DNA from: Scardovia inopinata JCM 12537 | Lineage (GTDB): Bacteria; Actinomycetota; Actinomycetes; Actinomycetales; Bifidobacteriaceae | DNA length: 64,000 nt | Reading direction: 5' to 3' | Assembly (NCBI RefSeq): GCF_001042695.1 | Contig: NZ_AP012334.1 | Location: forward strand, 1,550,001-1,614,000 | Part shown: in pieces, positions 52,606 through 63,659 of the stretch | How the letters are laid out: the number at the start of each line of letters is the position of its first letter | Position numbering within the stretch: the stretch's first letter is position 1 | Program-made: the position numbers and the translations under genes | Notes under the pieces: model-generated | What the model was told of the DNA's origin: nothing | Seen by the model: the letters and a program-made list of their open reading frames with translations, nothing else | Databases searched by the model: none

Positions 52606-52637
52606 CAAAAAAGAGGGAGCCAGCTTGGCTGGCCCCC
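52606..52637 (-). terminator. terminator of the aquaglyceroporin gene
   Basis: GGGAGCCAGC (52615-52624) pairs with GCTGGCCCCC (52628-52637) with one mismatch and a three-base loop. On the minus strand it is followed by CTTTTTTG. Confidence 0.8.
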
Positions 52638-52691
52638 CAAGATTACTCACCAGCCCAATGGTGGACTGGCACTTATCATAATCCAGAAAAT

Positions 52692-53417
52692 TTAGATGAA
52701 AAGAGTATAAATTCCATAGCCCAGAATAGCACCCACGATAGGAGCTACAACTGGAATCCAGGCCTGAGCCCAGTGGGATTCACCCTTGTGAGAAATAGGC
52801 AGGATCTGGTGAAGCAAACGAGGCATTAGATCGCGGGCGGGGTTCATACCAGCGCCGGTAGGACCGCCCATGGAAGCAATCAGGGCAGCGACCAGGGCAA
52901 CGATCATGATGAAACCAGCAGCCTTGGAAGTCTTGCCTGCCAGGTTCAGGGATCCAAAAATGCCCAAGACCAGAAGCATGGTTGCCACGCACTCACTGAT
53001 AAAGTAGTTCAGAGCAGAATTGTTGGCATCGGTGGTGGCAAAAGCGCCAAAGATGGTGTCAGCATCCTCTTCCTGCTCGAAGTAGGGCTGATACATGGCG
53101 AAAACAATCAGTTGGCCCACAGCAGCACCAACCAACTGACCCAGGATATAAGGAACAACCTCAGCCCAGGAGAACTGTCCAAAAATAGCCACAGCCAGGG
53201 TAATAGCAGGATTAAGGTGAGCGCCGGAAATGCCTCCAAAAAGCATAACCGGCAGGCCAATTGCCACGCCAAATCCCAAAGCAACATTCAACCAGCCGGC
53301 ACCGCGGGCCTTGGACCCCTTGAGGGTAGATGCGGCAATAGCACCATTGCCAAAGAGTACCAGAATAGCTGTGCCGACGCATTCAGCCAATACACGGGTC
53401 CATAACGGATCTGTCAT
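52692..53417 (-). CDS. glpF: aquaglyceroporin, glycerol uptake facilitator
   Basis: A 241-residue MIP channel; the ATG at 53417 has GGAAGG upstream. Six segments with the two pore motifs, HLNPAITLAV and GMNPARDLMPRL (Asp after the second NPAR, as in glyceroporins). It moves glycerol and small polyols or water by diffusion. The insert FEQEEDADTIFGAFATTDANN lies in an outer loop. No glycerol kinase gene is next to it. Confidence 0.9.
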   Translation of the reverse strand: MTDPLWTRVLAECVGTAILVLFGNGAIAASTLKGSKARGAGWLNVALGFGVAIGLPVMLFGGISGAHLNPAITLAVAIFGQFSWAEVVPYILGQLVGAAVGQLIVFAMYQPYFEQEEDADTIFGAFATTDANNSALNYFISECVATMLLVLGIFGSLNLAGKTSKAAGFIMIVALVAALIASMGGPTGAGMNPARDLMPRLLHQILPISHKGESHWAQAWIPVVAPIVGAILGYGIYTLFI

Positions 53418-53548
53418 TTTTCCTTCCCATCCCATGATGCGCGTTGCACCATGATACATAGTAAATAATTGAAACGTCAAAAACTATATTAGTGTGAACA
53501 CGCAGACAAAGAAAGATGAGCTTGAGCTGGTACCGTGGCACAAAAAAG

Positions 53549-53622
53549 TGCCCCCTGAGGGACTCGAACCCTCGACACGCGGATTAAGAGTCCGCTGCTC
53601 TAGCCAGCTGAGCTAAAGGGGC
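53549..53622 (-). tRNA. tRNA-Lys (anticodon CUU)
   Basis: A 74-base cloverleaf: acceptor GCCCCTT/AGGGGGC, D arm with GCTGGCTAG, anticodon stem GCGGA/TCCGC with loop CTCTTAA, T arm GAGGG-TTCGAGT-CCCTC, discriminator A. All stems are regular. It reads AAG codons. Confidence 0.95.
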
Positions 53623-53802
53623 ATATCAGTCTTGGCTTCATACCTAATTTTTATACAGCCAAGTAACCGAGTTCTTACTATACTCACAATTTGGACTATT
53701 GCAAACTCCGTGTGTTGCACTCAGGGCGCAACAGAGGAGACAGAGCAGCTGCTCAGCCTGCTTTGCAGATAAGAGCGCAGTGAGAGTAAAAACAGGCCCT
53801 AT

Positions 53803-55458
53803 CTAGACAATCTTGGGCATGGGGGTGGTCAGAGAGGTTGTCAGATTAACTCCCACAATACCGGAACCGGCATTGATAGAAACTTTCTTCAGGGTTACCG
53901 TGCGCTGACCCTCAGGCAAGGCATCATTATCAGTCATAGTTGCCGGAGACTTAATAGCACAGACAGCCAAATCATCAAGGTTGAGACCTGCCTGAGCAGC
54001 AAGATCCCGAGCCTCATGCAGGGATTGGTCAAAACCATCTTTACTTTTAATGCGTTCAGCCGGAACCCCATAAGCCTCAGAAATAATCTGGGACAGATTA
54101 TCCATGATAGGTCTGCCTTTGCGGCTGGAAGAATCCTGGCTGATGGAAATACTTGACTGGTGCTGGGCAGAAATAGCAGAAAGAAAATCATCCAGCTGAT
54201 TAGCAATACCCTCTCCCCCATCGCGGAAGAGATTACCCATCATCGGCTGACGGAAGCCCAGAGACTGAGCAGTCTGGCGGAGGGCAGGAATGTGGCTGTC
54301 TTCGCCTTCCCAGAGGTTAATCAGGGGGAAAGTGGGAATGCCTAATCCCTCAAGCCGACGGACATGGAAAGGATAACGCCACCGCAGGGCTGGGTCATCC
54401 TGCCAGGTGCTGGCCCTGGTGACCACCACAGCGGCAGCCGGCCACTGAGCCCCATATTCACGGGCTGCAACATCAATCCACTTCTGAGCACCGGCATCTG
54501 CTCCATAGCCGGCCTCTACCACCACCAGATCATGCAAGGCACAGGCCAGGTCAATAGCTGCCAGGCCCGGGATTCCCAGGGACACATTGGCAAAGGGGCC
54601 ACAGTGAATATACACCGGGCTGCCCTGGACAGTCTCCATATAAGCAGGCTGCAGAGCGTTGCCCAGAACATTAACAATCCTGTCAACATCAACAAAATCA
54701 GCGACCATAACTGGCTTGCCGGCTTTGGTACCGGCGATCATTCCCCTCACCCTCCGGCTGACCTCTTCCTGGCTGCGGGATAAAACCACAATCTGCATCA
54801 TCTCGCTGGCAGGAGTGATGACGGTTTTCTCTTCGAGCTTGCCTGCGTCAACTGCAATCCGCCGCAAAGATCGGGAGGGAGTCTCAGACACCCGGGGAAT
54901 CAAAATCCGGTCCAGAATGCCATCGTCAACAGCTTTCTCGCAGAAGGCGACCAGGAGGTTCTGAGCATCCGCTATTCTGCTCATCTCCCCGGTCAGACCC
55001 CAATCAGCCAGCTGAGCATGTGCCAGACTGGCCTTGCCGCCGCCGGATGCCCCGCCTTTCGACCCAGCAGCTGTAATACCCATGCTGGGCTGGCGCAGAA
55101 CTGCAGCAGCATCCACTCCGCGGGCACGAAGAGCATCAATCAGGGCAATGGTAGTTGTAGTCTTCCCTTCACCCCGGGAAGCTTTCAAAGGGGTATCAGC
55201 AGTCACCAGAACAACAGCGCCCCTTTTCTTTTCCCCCTGCTCAGCGAGCTGAGCCTTCTCCGCTGACTGAGTTTTCTCCGCTGACTGAGTTTTCTCCGCC
55301 AGCTGAGCCTTCCTGGCAGCTTGTTGCAAATAGCCAAAAGCATCAACCTTATACAGATCTCCATAAGGAGCAACAAAGGCAGCAAAATCAGGATGGGACC
55401 GGAAAATCGCCTCTAGAGCAGGACTGGCTTGATGGCCAGGAATAGTGTGCTGGGTCAT
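53803..55458 (-). CDS. fhs: formate-tetrahydrofolate ligase
   Basis: A 551-residue enzyme making 10-formyl-THF from formate, ATP and THF. The P-loop segment is LKASRGEGKTTTTIAL, followed by LRQPSMGITAAGSKGGASGGG, and the late GVNLTTSLTTPMPKIV close matches family ends. A low-complexity repeat (AEKTQSAEKTQSAEKAQLAE, residues about 52-75) precedes the P-loop. The folate-binding RPIMDNLSQ region is intact. It is convergent or monocistronic; no fol genes adjacent. Confidence 0.93.
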   Translation of the reverse strand: MTQHTIPGHQASPALEAIFRSHPDFAAFVAPYGDLYKVDAFGYLQQAARKAQLAEKTQSAEKTQSAEKAQLAEQGEKKRGAVVLVTADTPLKASRGEGKTTTTIALIDALRARGVDAAAVLRQPSMGITAAGSKGGASGGGKASLAHAQLADWGLTGEMSRIADAQNLLVAFCEKAVDDGILDRILIPRVSETPSRSLRRIAVDAGKLEEKTVITPASEMMQIVVLSRSQEEVSRRVRGMIAGTKAGKPVMVADFVDVDRIVNVLGNALQPAYMETVQGSPVYIHCGPFANVSLGIPGLAAIDLACALHDLVVVEAGYGADAGAQKWIDVAAREYGAQWPAAAVVVTRASTWQDDPALRWRYPFHVRRLEGLGIPTFPLINLWEGEDSHIPALRQTAQSLGFRQPMMGNLFRDGGEGIANQLDDFLSAISAQHQSSISISQDSSSRKGRPIMDNLSQIISEAYGVPAERIKSKDGFDQSLHEARDLAAQAGLNLDDLAVCAIKSPATMTDNDALPEGQRTVTLKKVSINAGSGIVGVNLTTSLTTPMPKIV

Positions 55459-55506
55459 TGTGGATTGTGATCCTTTCTGATTTTCAGTACTGGACCGGTG
55501 GTGATT

Positions 55507-57045
55507 TTAATTATCGGACATGTGGTAGCCGTTAGTCATCCCCATACTGGTGGTATACAAAACCTGAGAGAGGAGCTTATTGGTTTCCTTCTGGACCTTC
55601 TGGGCAAAGGTCTGATTAGCCTCAGTCAAAATCTGGCGAACAGCAGGATTATCCATTTCATCAGCTGCCGCCTTGCCGGATCCAACCAAGTCGTTCACTG
55701 CCGCATCGGTAGCAGCAATCATGGCGTAGCCCAGACCGCCTACCTTTTCTACATACCGGTCAACAAAAGCGGCGTTGTCGTGAAAACGAGCATCAGCCAA
55801 AGCAGCAATAATGCGGTTAGCCCAGTAGAAGTTATCTGTGCTGGGATCTTCTCCCTCGCCTCGATAATAGGCAGGCATTTCAGCAACATTGGCATAAACC
55901 GGAATCAAAGCGTTGAAAACATTGGAAGAAAAAGCAGTCCACTGAATAGCCCGGGAAACTTCAGGAGCATAGGGGCGCAGCTGGATGACGCAAAGGTGGT
56001 TGGTTCGGTTAATGCCAATGGGACGCAGAAGGGTGCGGGTTGCAGGAGTACCCAATTTCCCGTAGGGATCGTAAGGAGTTCCCTGGTAATGAGCGCTGAG
56101 AATATACTTGACGTCTTCAATAGTGATCTTGTGATCAGGCTGACGGCACCAGGGCAAATCATCACTGACAGGAGTAAAATCAGCATCTTCTCCATCCCAG
56201 GAAGCATCCAGAGGATTGAAATAGCGCTGCATATACCAGGCTCGGGGGGTGTTGTAGACATGATCAGAATCGGAATGAGAGCCAAAAGCCCAGCGGGGGT
56301 TGAAAGGACTGGTGCTCTCCAGGGCCAGATTCAGGTGATTATCCTCGACAAATTCCGGCAGATCCTCTGAGCACATAAACTCTTCTTGTTCTCCCAGAGC
56401 ATCATCAAAATCAAACTCATCTATTCCAAACTGATTAGGCATGGTTACATAACTGTCATCAGGAACCCGGCGGGCAATCCAGTGATGGCCTCCCACAGTT
56501 TCCACCCACCAGATTTCATTGACGTCAGAAATGGCAATCCCATTCATCTCGTAGGTGCCATAATCATGCAAAATCTGCCCATACCGTTTAACTCCCTGGC
56601 GGGCAGTAGAAACGTAAGGCAAAACCAGGGTTAGAATATCTTCCTCCCCAATTCCGCCAGGAACTTCAGGCTGATAATCAGGGTCACCTTCCTTGCCTTG
56701 TGCCGGCTGAAGCTCAACCAGGGGGTCAGCCCCCAAAACCCGCTCATTGCTGGTAATTGTTTCGGTGCAGCTTAGAGCTACATTGCTGGCATTAACCCCG
56801 TGAGATCCCCAAATTCCCTGAGTCCGCAGGGCATCAGGAACGGCAGTATAACGCTGAGGATTATCAGGAAGCTCAATTGTTACATGGCTGATGACCGACT
56901 TATAGACCCTGGGCTGATCCTGAGGATTCACCACAAGAAGCTCTTTAGGCGTAAATTCCCCGTTGGGAGAATCCTCATTGCGGGCAATAATGGTCGATCC
57001 GTCATAGCTGGCGTTTTTCCCCACGAGAATGGTGGTGCATGCCAT
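55507..57045 (-). CDS. pepD: dipeptidase, family C69 (Ntn hydrolase)
   Basis: A 512-residue peptidase. The N-terminal MACTTILVGKNASYDGSTIIARNEDS carries the catalytic Cys3, which becomes residue 1 of the active enzyme after removal of Met-Ala. NEDS, GNEI-like and WWVETVGGHHWIARRV regions match PepD of lactobacilli and bifidobacteria. It cleaves dipeptides with broad specificity in the cytoplasm. GGAG precedes the ATG. Isolated in its own transcription unit. Confidence 0.92.
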   Translation of the reverse strand: MACTTILVGKNASYDGSTIIARNEDSPNGEFTPKELLVVNPQDQPRVYKSVISHVTIELPDNPQRYTAVPDALRTQGIWGSHGVNASNVALSCTETITSNERVLGADPLVELQPAQGKEGDPDYQPEVPGGIGEEDILTLVLPYVSTARQGVKRYGQILHDYGTYEMNGIAISDVNEIWWVETVGGHHWIARRVPDDSYVTMPNQFGIDEFDFDDALGEQEEFMCSEDLPEFVEDNHLNLALESTSPFNPRWAFGSHSDSDHVYNTPRAWYMQRYFNPLDASWDGEDADFTPVSDDLPWCRQPDHKITIEDVKYILSAHYQGTPYDPYGKLGTPATRTLLRPIGINRTNHLCVIQLRPYAPEVSRAIQWTAFSSNVFNALIPVYANVAEMPAYYRGEGEDPSTDNFYWANRIIAALADARFHDNAAFVDRYVEKVGGLGYAMIAATDAAVNDLVGSGKAAADEMDNPAVRQILTEANQTFAQKVQKETNKLLSQVLYTTSMGMTNGYHMSDN

Positions 57046-57163
57046 ATTTTTTTCTCCTTTATTCTAGCTAATGACTACGTTGTACTGGTTATTGACGATT
57101 TTGCTTTTTTGTTGTTCTGCTGACTAATCTGTTCTGCTGCCCGACTGTCTTGCCACCTGCTGA

Positions 57164-57724
57164 TCAGTTTTCCCCTGTCAGCCACATGGCATCGGAATCC
57201 ACCACAGACCTGCTGGCCCTAAGCCCATCGCGAAGCTCACTCAACCAGAATCCTTCCCTCAGATTAAGCAGAGGATCAATGGTAGCATAAACGGTCAGCA
57301 TATAATCATGCGGCCGATCCGGAGGTTGGGGGCCGTTGTAACGCTGAAATACAGATGGATTGACAGACCCCACAAAGCGAGAAGCCTGTGAGTTGCGGCC
57401 CTGGACCGCCTCCGGAATCATAGCCGGAAGCTGGCGGGAGAAATCTTCAGGAATCTGCAAAGCTTGAGAATCGTTGAAATCATACATCAGGGCATCCAGG
57501 GGAAGATTAGCTACTGACCAATGAATCCACTGAAAACCACAGACAGGAATGGAATCATCATCTACAAACTCCCAGTGCAGGTAGTGGGCCTGAGGATTAA
57601 TCCCATTGATATAGAAGGGAAAAGATACGACCGGAATTCCGTCTGTTTTCTTGCTATCGTCTGCCTGTTTGCCATAATCCTCAGGGATTACGGTGAAATC
57701 TGTCGAAAGTCTCATTATTACCAT
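57164..57724 (-). CDS. YbhB/YbcL-type PEBP-family protein
   Basis: A 186-residue protein from the ATG at 57724, which has AAGG and a normal spacing; the frame is open to a TTG at 57853, which may be a longer start. The family is shown by GFQWIHWSVANLP (PEBP ligand pocket) and DRPHDYMLTVYAT. Bacterial PEBP proteins may bind phosphate-like ligands or act as protease inhibitors; the physiological role is unknown. It follows holB. Confidence 0.78.
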   Translation of the reverse strand: MVIMRLSTDFTVIPEDYGKQADDSKKTDGIPVVSFPFYINGINPQAHYLHWEFVDDDSIPVCGFQWIHWSVANLPLDALMYDFNDSQALQIPEDFSRQLPAMIPEAVQGRNSQASRFVGSVNPSVFQRYNGPQPPDRPHDYMLTVYATIDPLLNLREGFWLSELRDGLRASRSVVDSDAMWLTGEN

Positions 57725-57862
57725 TACCGCCTTGTTTGCTTTCTGGAAAGACCATCTAAAAATACTTGTGGAAGTACCGTCTGGAAATGGCCCAGGCTCT
57801 TCTATCTTACCGTAGTCATACCCCCGGTACCGGATTTCTTTCAGGCCTGTCAAGAAATTTTC

Positions 57863-59050
57863 TCAATAGACAATCAAAGATGACAGCAGGGCTTCCAGAA
57901 CCAGCTGAGGTGAACCGTTGTGCATCAGCCGGCGGCGGGCGGTATCTATGGAAGCGAGGTTGGCAATGGCCTGCTGACGGGAGATGGCGGCAGATAAGTC
58001 AGTTATGGCAGCCCGATTCTCCAGATTGATCAGGCCCGATACCTCCTCTGCCCCATTGTGGATAAGGGTCAGATCACGATAGATGCTAGTAATGGTGGTC
58101 AAGAATCGGTCAAGGATATCCCGGGACAAGCGGGTAGTCCGGCGGCGAACATCGTCTTTTTTGCCAATAGCGTGGTAAGCGCTTCTTAAAGCAGGAGAGA
58201 TTTTCTCCCCCTCGGCTAGGCCATTCAGGGCTCTGAATTCAGCCTGCTCACGCATTACGGCCTGATCAACCTCAGCCTTAGCCTGACGGTTGGCATTATC
58301 CACCATGGACGCAGCTAAAACAACAGCGTCTGAGGTCCTGTGCAGATTGAGAACACCAACAACAATCTCATCCCTGTCTGCCAGAGCCTGATCATCCCGG
58401 GCATACAGACGGGCAATGCCAATGTGACCCTGGGCCAGCCTGGCACAGCGGGCAGCGGTTGCCTGATCAACCTCCAGGGAAGACACTAAGAAAGAAGCAA
58501 TATCACGGGTTTGAGGAACAGCAAGGTTGACTATTCTGGTCCGGGAAAGGATGGTCGGCAGGACATCCTGAGAACTGGGAGCGCATAAAAGCCAGATAGT
58601 CTTAGGGGCCGGCTCCTCTATTTCTTTGAGCAGAACATTGGTTGTTCTTTCCAGCATCCGATCCACATCTTCGATAATGATAATACGCCAGGGAGCAGTC
58701 ACTGGCATTTGTTCAGAATCGGCAATCAGACTCCGAACCTGATCAATAGAAATCGTTATTTTATTTGTTGCCAGCACGGTTACGTCAGGGTGCTCATCTT
58801 TCATAATCTGTCTGCAGACAGGGCAAGTTCCGCAACCTCCCCGAGGACATTCCAGAGCGGCAGCAAAAGCCCGGGCTACCTGTGAGCGACCGGATCCCGG
58901 AGGGCCGCAAATCAGCCAGGATTGAGCAATGGCTGGGGAATCAGGCACATCAGAGCCAGTCAGGTCAGCTCCGGAACGTCCAGAACGGACTGTAGCCCTG
59001 AGCAGATCTACTACCGGCTTCTGCCCCACAATTGAATCCCACACAGTCAT
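57863..59050 (-). CDS. holB: DNA polymerase III delta-prime subunit
   Basis: A 395-residue clamp-loader subunit. The AAA+ N-domain has [11 protein letters not shown] (modified Walker A, Arg-Ser instead of Lys-Thr), a zinc module [14 protein letters not shown] and IIIEDVDRM (Walker B). The [33 protein letters not shown] stretch carries the SRC-like motif. It overlaps the tmk stop by 4 bp (ATGA). Together with tau and delta it loads the sliding clamp. Confidence 0.93.
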   Translation of the reverse strand: MTVWDSIVGQKPVVDLLRATVRSGRSGADLTGSDVPDSPAIAQSWLICGPPGSGRSQVARAFAAALECPRGGCGTCPVCRQIMKDEHPDVTVLATNKITISIDQVRSLIADSEQMPVTAPWRIIIIEDVDRMLERTTNVLLKEIEEPAPKTIWLLCAPSSQDVLPTILSRTRIVNLAVPQTRDIASFLVSSLEVDQATAARCARLAQGHIGIARLYARDDQALADRDEIVVGVLNLHRTSDAVVLAASMVDNANRQAKAEVDQAVMREQAEFRALNGLAEGEKISPALRSAYHAIGKKDDVRRRTTRLSRDILDRFLTTITSIYRDLTLIHNGAEEVSGLINLENRAAITDLSAAISRQQAIANLASIDTARRRLMHNGSPQLVLEALLSSLIVY

Positions 59051-59697
59051 GAGTCTCTCCGGGCAAGCAAAGAATCTATGTCGGCTTTAACAGCATCCCA
59101 CACCTGGTCAACTGACAGGGAAGCATTAAGAATCACAAATCGGTCAGGTTCCTGGCCGGCTAAATCCAAAAAAGCCTGCCGGGTACGGTTAAAGAAGTCT
59201 GCTCCGGATGATTCCAGCCGGTCTTTGGGCCCGCTGAGCCTGGCCTGAGCCTGCTCAAAATCCATATCTAAGAGGTAGGTCCGCTGGGGCCAGAGACCGT
59301 TGGTTGCCCACTCATTCAGCTGCCGAATCTGCTCCATGGTCAGTTCCCTGCCCCCTGCCTGGTAGGCCAGGGAACTGTCAATATAACGATCACTAATCAC
59401 GACTTTCCCCATATTCAGGGCGGGGCGAATTTCCTGAAAAACCAGCTGTGCCCGAGAAGCGGCATACAACAGGGCTTCGGTTCGGGGAGCTTCATCATCT
59501 CCATGCAGGAGGAGCTGACGAATCTGCTCACCTAAGTGGGTGCCGCCCGGCTCCCGGGTTATGAGAACCTGCCTGCCTTGGTGAATCAGGTAATTCTTCA
59601 GTCGGGTTGCCTGAGTGGTTTTCCCTACTCCATCAACGCCTTCAAAGGTCACAAAGAGACCTGGGAAGGGGTATTTCCTGCTGTTCTTGGCTGCCAT
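59047..59697 (-). CDS. tmk: thymidylate kinase
   Basis: A 216-residue kinase turning dTMP into dTDP. The P-loop is [16 protein letters not shown], the DR(Y/H) motif is [13 protein letters not shown], and the LID region is [25 protein letters not shown]. It begins at the base where topA's stop overlaps (TAATG). This order topA-tmk-holB is usual for bifidobacteria. Confidence 0.95.
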   Translation of the reverse strand: MAAKNSRKYPFPGLFVTFEGVDGVGKTTQATRLKNYLIHQGRQVLITREPGGTHLGEQIRQLLLHGDDEAPRTEALLYAASRAQLVFQEIRPALNMGKVVISDRYIDSSLAYQAGGRELTMEQIRQLNEWATNGLWPQRTYLLDMDFEQAQARLSGPKDRLESSGADFFNRTRQAFLDLAGQEPDRFVILNASLSVDQVWDAVKADIDSLLARRDS

Positions 59698-62573
59698 TAT
59701 ATGCCTTCTACTGAGGTCTTCCTGATAGATGTCCTTCTGGCAGTTGTTTTCCTTGCCGTTTTAACAGTTTTGCCTATTTTAGGTGCTTTAGTTGTCGATT
59801 TGCTGCTTCCTGTCTTTTTCGCGGCTGAGCGTCGGCTGCGGCGCTTAACAGGCCCGGCAGCCCGCTTTTCTGCCAGCAGACGGAAGGCTTCAGCTGGTTC
59901 AATCGATTCGACTGTATACTGTTTGGGCAGAGTCCGGTTAGTTTGACCGTCAGTAATGTATGTGCCGTAGAAGCCATCTTTAATGGTTACCGGCTTACCG
60001 GTTTCTGGATCCGGACCCAGATCCCTCAGCGGAGGTTTGGCAGCTGCCCTGGTTCGGCGGCCATACTTGGGCTGAGCAAAAAGTTCCTGGGCCTTGGCCA
60101 GGTCGACAGTGAAAATCTCATCTTCGCTGGACAGAGACCGGGTGTCCTGCTTTCCATCAGCGCCAATCTTTGACAGGTAGGGACCATAACGGCCGTTATT
60201 GGCCAGAACCTCAACATCTTTCGTCTGACCAGAGTCTCCATCAGCCTCCTGAAGTGTTCCTACCAGCCGGGGCAAGCGCAGGAGTTTCAGGGCATCATCC
60301 AGGGTGATGGATTCTACATCCATGGTCTTAAAGAGAGATGCCATTTTAGGCTTATCTTCTCCCTCGATGACCAGGGCAACATAGGGGCCAAAACGGCCAG
60401 TTCTCACCTCAACAGTTCCGCCTGTCTGCGGATCGGTACCCAGCTGACGGGGGCCGGCAGAAGTGTTGTTGATCAGCTCGTGGCCAGCCTGCACTGTCAG
60501 CTCGTCTGGAGCCATGGTATCAGGCAGAGAGGCCCTCCTGGGCTTGCCTTCGGCATCGAGATTGACCGTATCTTCCAGATAGGGGCCATACCGGCCGACC
60601 CTCACCTGAAGCCCATCTCCAATCTCGATAGTGTTGATGGCACGAGCATCAATATCCCCCAGCTGAGCCACCTGATCGTGCAGACCTTCGTGAGCTTCAC
60701 GGGCATTGTGAGCAGAATCCGCCCCAGATCCAAAGTAAAAATCCGCCAGCCAGCTCTTGCCTGTCTCCTTGCCTTGGGCAATCATGTCCAGGCCATTCTC
60801 CATTTTTGCTGTGAACTGATAATCCACATACTGGGGGAAGTTCTGCTCCAACAGCTTAATAACAGCAAAAGCCAGCCACGAGGGGATCAGGGCCCGCCCG
60901 CGCTCATATACATATCCGCGATCAATAATGGTGGTGATAATGCTGGCGTAGGTTGAAGGACGGCCAATTTCCTTGGCCTCCAAGGTCTTGACCAGAGAAG
61001 CCTCCGTATAGCGAGCCGGGGGCTGGGTTTCATGCCCGGCGGGTTCAATCTCACGAACGTAGAGGGTGTCTCCTCTATTAAGAGCTGGCAAGGCTTCATT
61101 ATCTGTTGCAGCTGAAGAAGCAGCTGCTGAGGAGGCTGCCTCCTGAGAGCCTCTATGAGGAGTCCCATCACCATAAGCCCTCAGAAATCCAAGAAAATCA
61201 ATGACTGTTCCCGAGGCCTGGAAGATTGCCTGCCCAAATTGACCGGCGGGGGCTGACAGGCGTACCGTTGCTGTGGAACCAGCCGCATCAGCCATCTGAG
61301 AAGCCAGGGTTCTCTGCCAAATCAAGCGGTAAAGACGCAGCTGGTCAGAGGGGACTTTCCCTTCCAGGGATTCTGGAGTCCTGAAGTGTGCTCCGGCCGG
61401 ACGAATAGCCTCATGCGCTTCCTGAGCTCCGGCAGAGGTAGTGGCATACTGTTTCGGCTTGTCGGATAAATACTGATGTCCCCACTTGTCTTCCACCTGC
61501 TCGCGGGCTGCGGAAATAGCCTCTCCCGATAGGGTAACGGAATCGGTACGCATATAGGTGATATAGCCGTTCTCATATAATCCCTGGGCTGCCCTCATCG
61601 TCATCCGGGACGACATGCCCAACCTGTTTCCAGCTGCCTGTTGAAGGGTTGAGGTAGTAAAGGGAGGAAGAGGTCGGCGATGATAAGGCTTAGTCTCCAC
61701 AGAATCAACAGTGAAATCCTGATCGGCAAGAGCCTCGGCCACAGCTGTGGCAGTCTGCTGGTCCAGGGCCCAGGCATTATCTTTGGTCATAGCTGCCGTA
61801 GGCTGGCCCACACTGTCGAAATCCTTGGAGCCGGCAATCCTGCGGCCACCCAGAGAAACCAGACGGGAGCGGAAAGAGGTGTCCTCGGCCTTATCACCTG
61901 TTACCGTCTGTCCCTGCGAATCGCGGCCGACCGCAGCTGAAGCGGATACCCGGGCCACCAAATCCCAGTAAGAAGTCCTTACAAAAGCCATCCGTTCCCG
62001 TTCCCGTTCCACAATCAGGCGGGTAGCAACAGACTGAACACGGCCAGCCGACAGGCCGGGTCCAACCTTACGCCAGAGGACGGGGGAAAGCTCATAGCCA
62101 TAAAGCCTATCCAAAACACGACGAGTCTCCTGTGCATCCACCATGTTCAGGTCCACATCCCGGGTTTGGTCCAGAGAATTTTCAATGGCATTTTTGGTAA
62201 TTTCATGGAAAACCATGCGCTTGACAGGAACCTTGGGTTTCAGGGTCTGAACCAGGTGCCAGGCAATGGCTTCACCTTCCCGATCCTCATCAGTTGCCAG
62301 ATAAAGCTCATCAGCGGTCTTCAGGGCTTTGCGCAGGTCAGATACGGTTTTCTTTTTGTCATTGCCAACAATGTAATAAGGGAGGAATCCGTCGTCCACA
62401 TCCACCCCGAACTTGCCATATTTTTCTTTGTCAGCAGCAGGTATTTGTGAGGGCTGAGCCAGATCGCGGATATGACCAACCGAGGCCATGACCGTGTACC
62501 CTTTACCCAGGTAACCGCCGATCTTTCGCGCCTTCGTTGGCGACTCCACAATCACAAGTTTGTTCCCTGTCAT
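59697..62573 (-). CDS. topA: DNA topoisomerase I
   Basis: A 958-residue type IA topoisomerase that relaxes negative supercoils. The toprim domain opens with [11 protein letters not shown] and has the DxDREGEA signature; the catalytic Tyr is in [12 protein letters not shown]-terminal non-zinc repeats of the [14 protein letters not shown] type (four or so from about 660) and a Lys/Arg-rich tail replace the zinc fingers of E. coli, as in other Actinobacteria. First gene of topA-tmk-holB. Confidence 0.96.
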   Translation of the reverse strand: MTGNKLVIVESPTKARKIGGYLGKGYTVMASVGHIRDLAQPSQIPAADKEKYGKFGVDVDDGFLPYYIVGNDKKKTVSDLRKALKTADELYLATDEDREGEAIAWHLVQTLKPKVPVKRMVFHEITKNAIENSLDQTRDVDLNMVDAQETRRVLDRLYGYELSPVLWRKVGPGLSAGRVQSVATRLIVERERERMAFVRTSYWDLVARVSASAAVGRDSQGQTVTGDKAEDTSFRSRLVSLGGRRIAGSKDFDSVGQPTAAMTKDNAWALDQQTATAVAEALADQDFTVDSVETKPYHRRPLPPFTTSTLQQAAGNRLGMSSRMTMRAAQGLYENGYITYMRTDSVTLSGEAISAAREQVEDKWGHQYLSDKPKQYATTSAGAQEAHEAIRPAGAHFRTPESLEGKVPSDQLRLYRLIWQRTLASQMADAAGSTATVRLSAPAGQFGQAIFQASGTVIDFLGFLRAYGDGTPHRGSQEAASSAAASSAATDNEALPALNRGDTLYVREIEPAGHETQPPARYTEASLVKTLEAKEIGRPSTYASIITTIIDRGYVYERGRALIPSWLAFAVIKLLEQNFPQYVDYQFTAKMENGLDMIAQGKETGKSWLADFYFGSGADSAHNAREAHEGLHDQVAQLGDIDARAINTIEIGDGLQVRVGRYGPYLEDTVNLDAEGKPRRASLPDTMAPDELTVQAGHELINNTSAGPRQLGTDPQTGGTVEVRTGRFGPYVALVIEGEDKPKMASLFKTMDVESITLDDALKLLRLPRLVGTLQEADGDSGQTKDVEVLANNGRYGPYLSKIGADGKQDTRSLSSEDEIFTVDLAKAQELFAQPKYGRRTRAAAKPPLRDLGPDPETGKPVTIKDGFYGTYITDGQTNRTLPKQYTVESIEPAEAFRLLAEKRAAGPVKRRSRRSAAKKTGSSKSTTKAPKIGKTVKTARKTTARRTSIRKTSVEGI

Positions 62574-62687
62574 CTAGGCCCCTTTCTTGGCACCTTCTGG
62601 TGTGGTCTTCCGAAAGGTACTATAACACACGCACCTACAAGCGTAAAAATTCCTCTGCAGTCTGCGGCTTCAGTCAGCATCCAGTCA

Positions 62688-63659
62688 TTAGTTTTCCCAC
62701 TGCTTGGGAGGAGCCGGAGGAGCGCCAACCATGCCAGATCTGGACAGGGGCGCGGCCGTCGCCTGCCGAAAAGCTGCCAAGACACCAAAAGATATAAAAC
62801 TGCAGCCCAGGACCGCAAAAATAATAGTAATGTTTACCTGGCGGGCAAAAGCTATCGGCTGGTTAAGAATATAATCCCACAGTTGCCAGACCATATAACC
62901 TACATAAACTTCCATCATGATGCCGGCGGTGATTAAAATAGAGGAACAAACCTGCACACCAACAGAAGAGAACCTCTTGCCAGGTTGATCCATCCCGCTT
63001 CCATGACTGAAAGCAAGAACAATCAGGCCCAGGCCAGCAACCAGCAAAATAGACATGAGCACATCGGTGGGGCGGTGCCATTTCTCCGCCATCACGCTGA
63101 AGGCAACCAGATCAACGAAAGCCGTTCCCGCCAGAGCACAGAGGGCTCTCAGGGCTCTGGGAACACACATGACGAGGATCACCGCTGCCGCCATCGCCAG
63201 AGCAGTATGTCCAGAGGGAGCGGAATTAGCTGGATTGCTGATTGTCCTGTCAATAACCGGCCTGATAAGAACCCGTTTGAGACTCCAGGCTGTAATGAAA
63301 GACATGGCCCCAAAAACTGCCACCTGCAGGAGGAGCTGCCAGCGCCGACGTATCAGGACAGTCACAAGAGAAACAGCAATAATAGCAATGGAGACCCCAA
63401 TAACCAGGTGAGAATTAGCAAAAACCGAGTTCAAAATATTGGCCTTGGAATAGGTTTCATAGAAGCGCTGCCAGACCCAGTCATCAAATTTCTGTCCCCG
63501 GTAAGTGGTTACTCCGGCGACCCAGACCGCTGCCGCTGCTGCAAGAAAAAACAGACCCAGCAGGGCAGATCCAACAATTACTGCCGGTCGGGGCCGTACC
63601 AGGAGTCGGTCTTCCCGCCTTGACAGACTATCTTCCTCTGTCGCTTCTGATCGAGCCAT
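62688..63659 (-). CDS. PAP2-family membrane phosphatase
   Basis: A 323-residue protein with the ATG at 63659 (AAGGTGG upstream). Six or more segments with the three PAP2 motifs: KRVLIRP, NSAPSGHTA, and AEKWHRPTDVL (catalytic His). It likely dephosphorylates undecaprenyl pyrophosphate or phosphatidic acid at the outer face of the membrane. The C-terminal third adds further segments beyond the core and has no known domain. It lies upstream of topA, separated by 114 bp. Confidence 0.85.
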   Translation of the reverse strand: MARSEATEEDSLSRREDRLLVRPRPAVIVGSALLGLFFLAAAAAVWVAGVTTYRGQKFDDWVWQRFYETYSKANILNSVFANSHLVIGVSIAIIAVSLVTVLIRRRWQLLLQVAVFGAMSFITAWSLKRVLIRPVIDRTISNPANSAPSGHTALAMAAAVILVMCVPRALRALCALAGTAFVDLVAFSVMAEKWHRPTDVLMSILLVAGLGLIVLAFSHGSGMDQPGKRFSSVGVQVCSSILITAGIMMEVYVGYMVWQLWDYILNQPIAFARQVNITIIFAVLGCSFISFGVLAAFRQATAAPLSRSGMVGAPPAPPKQWEN

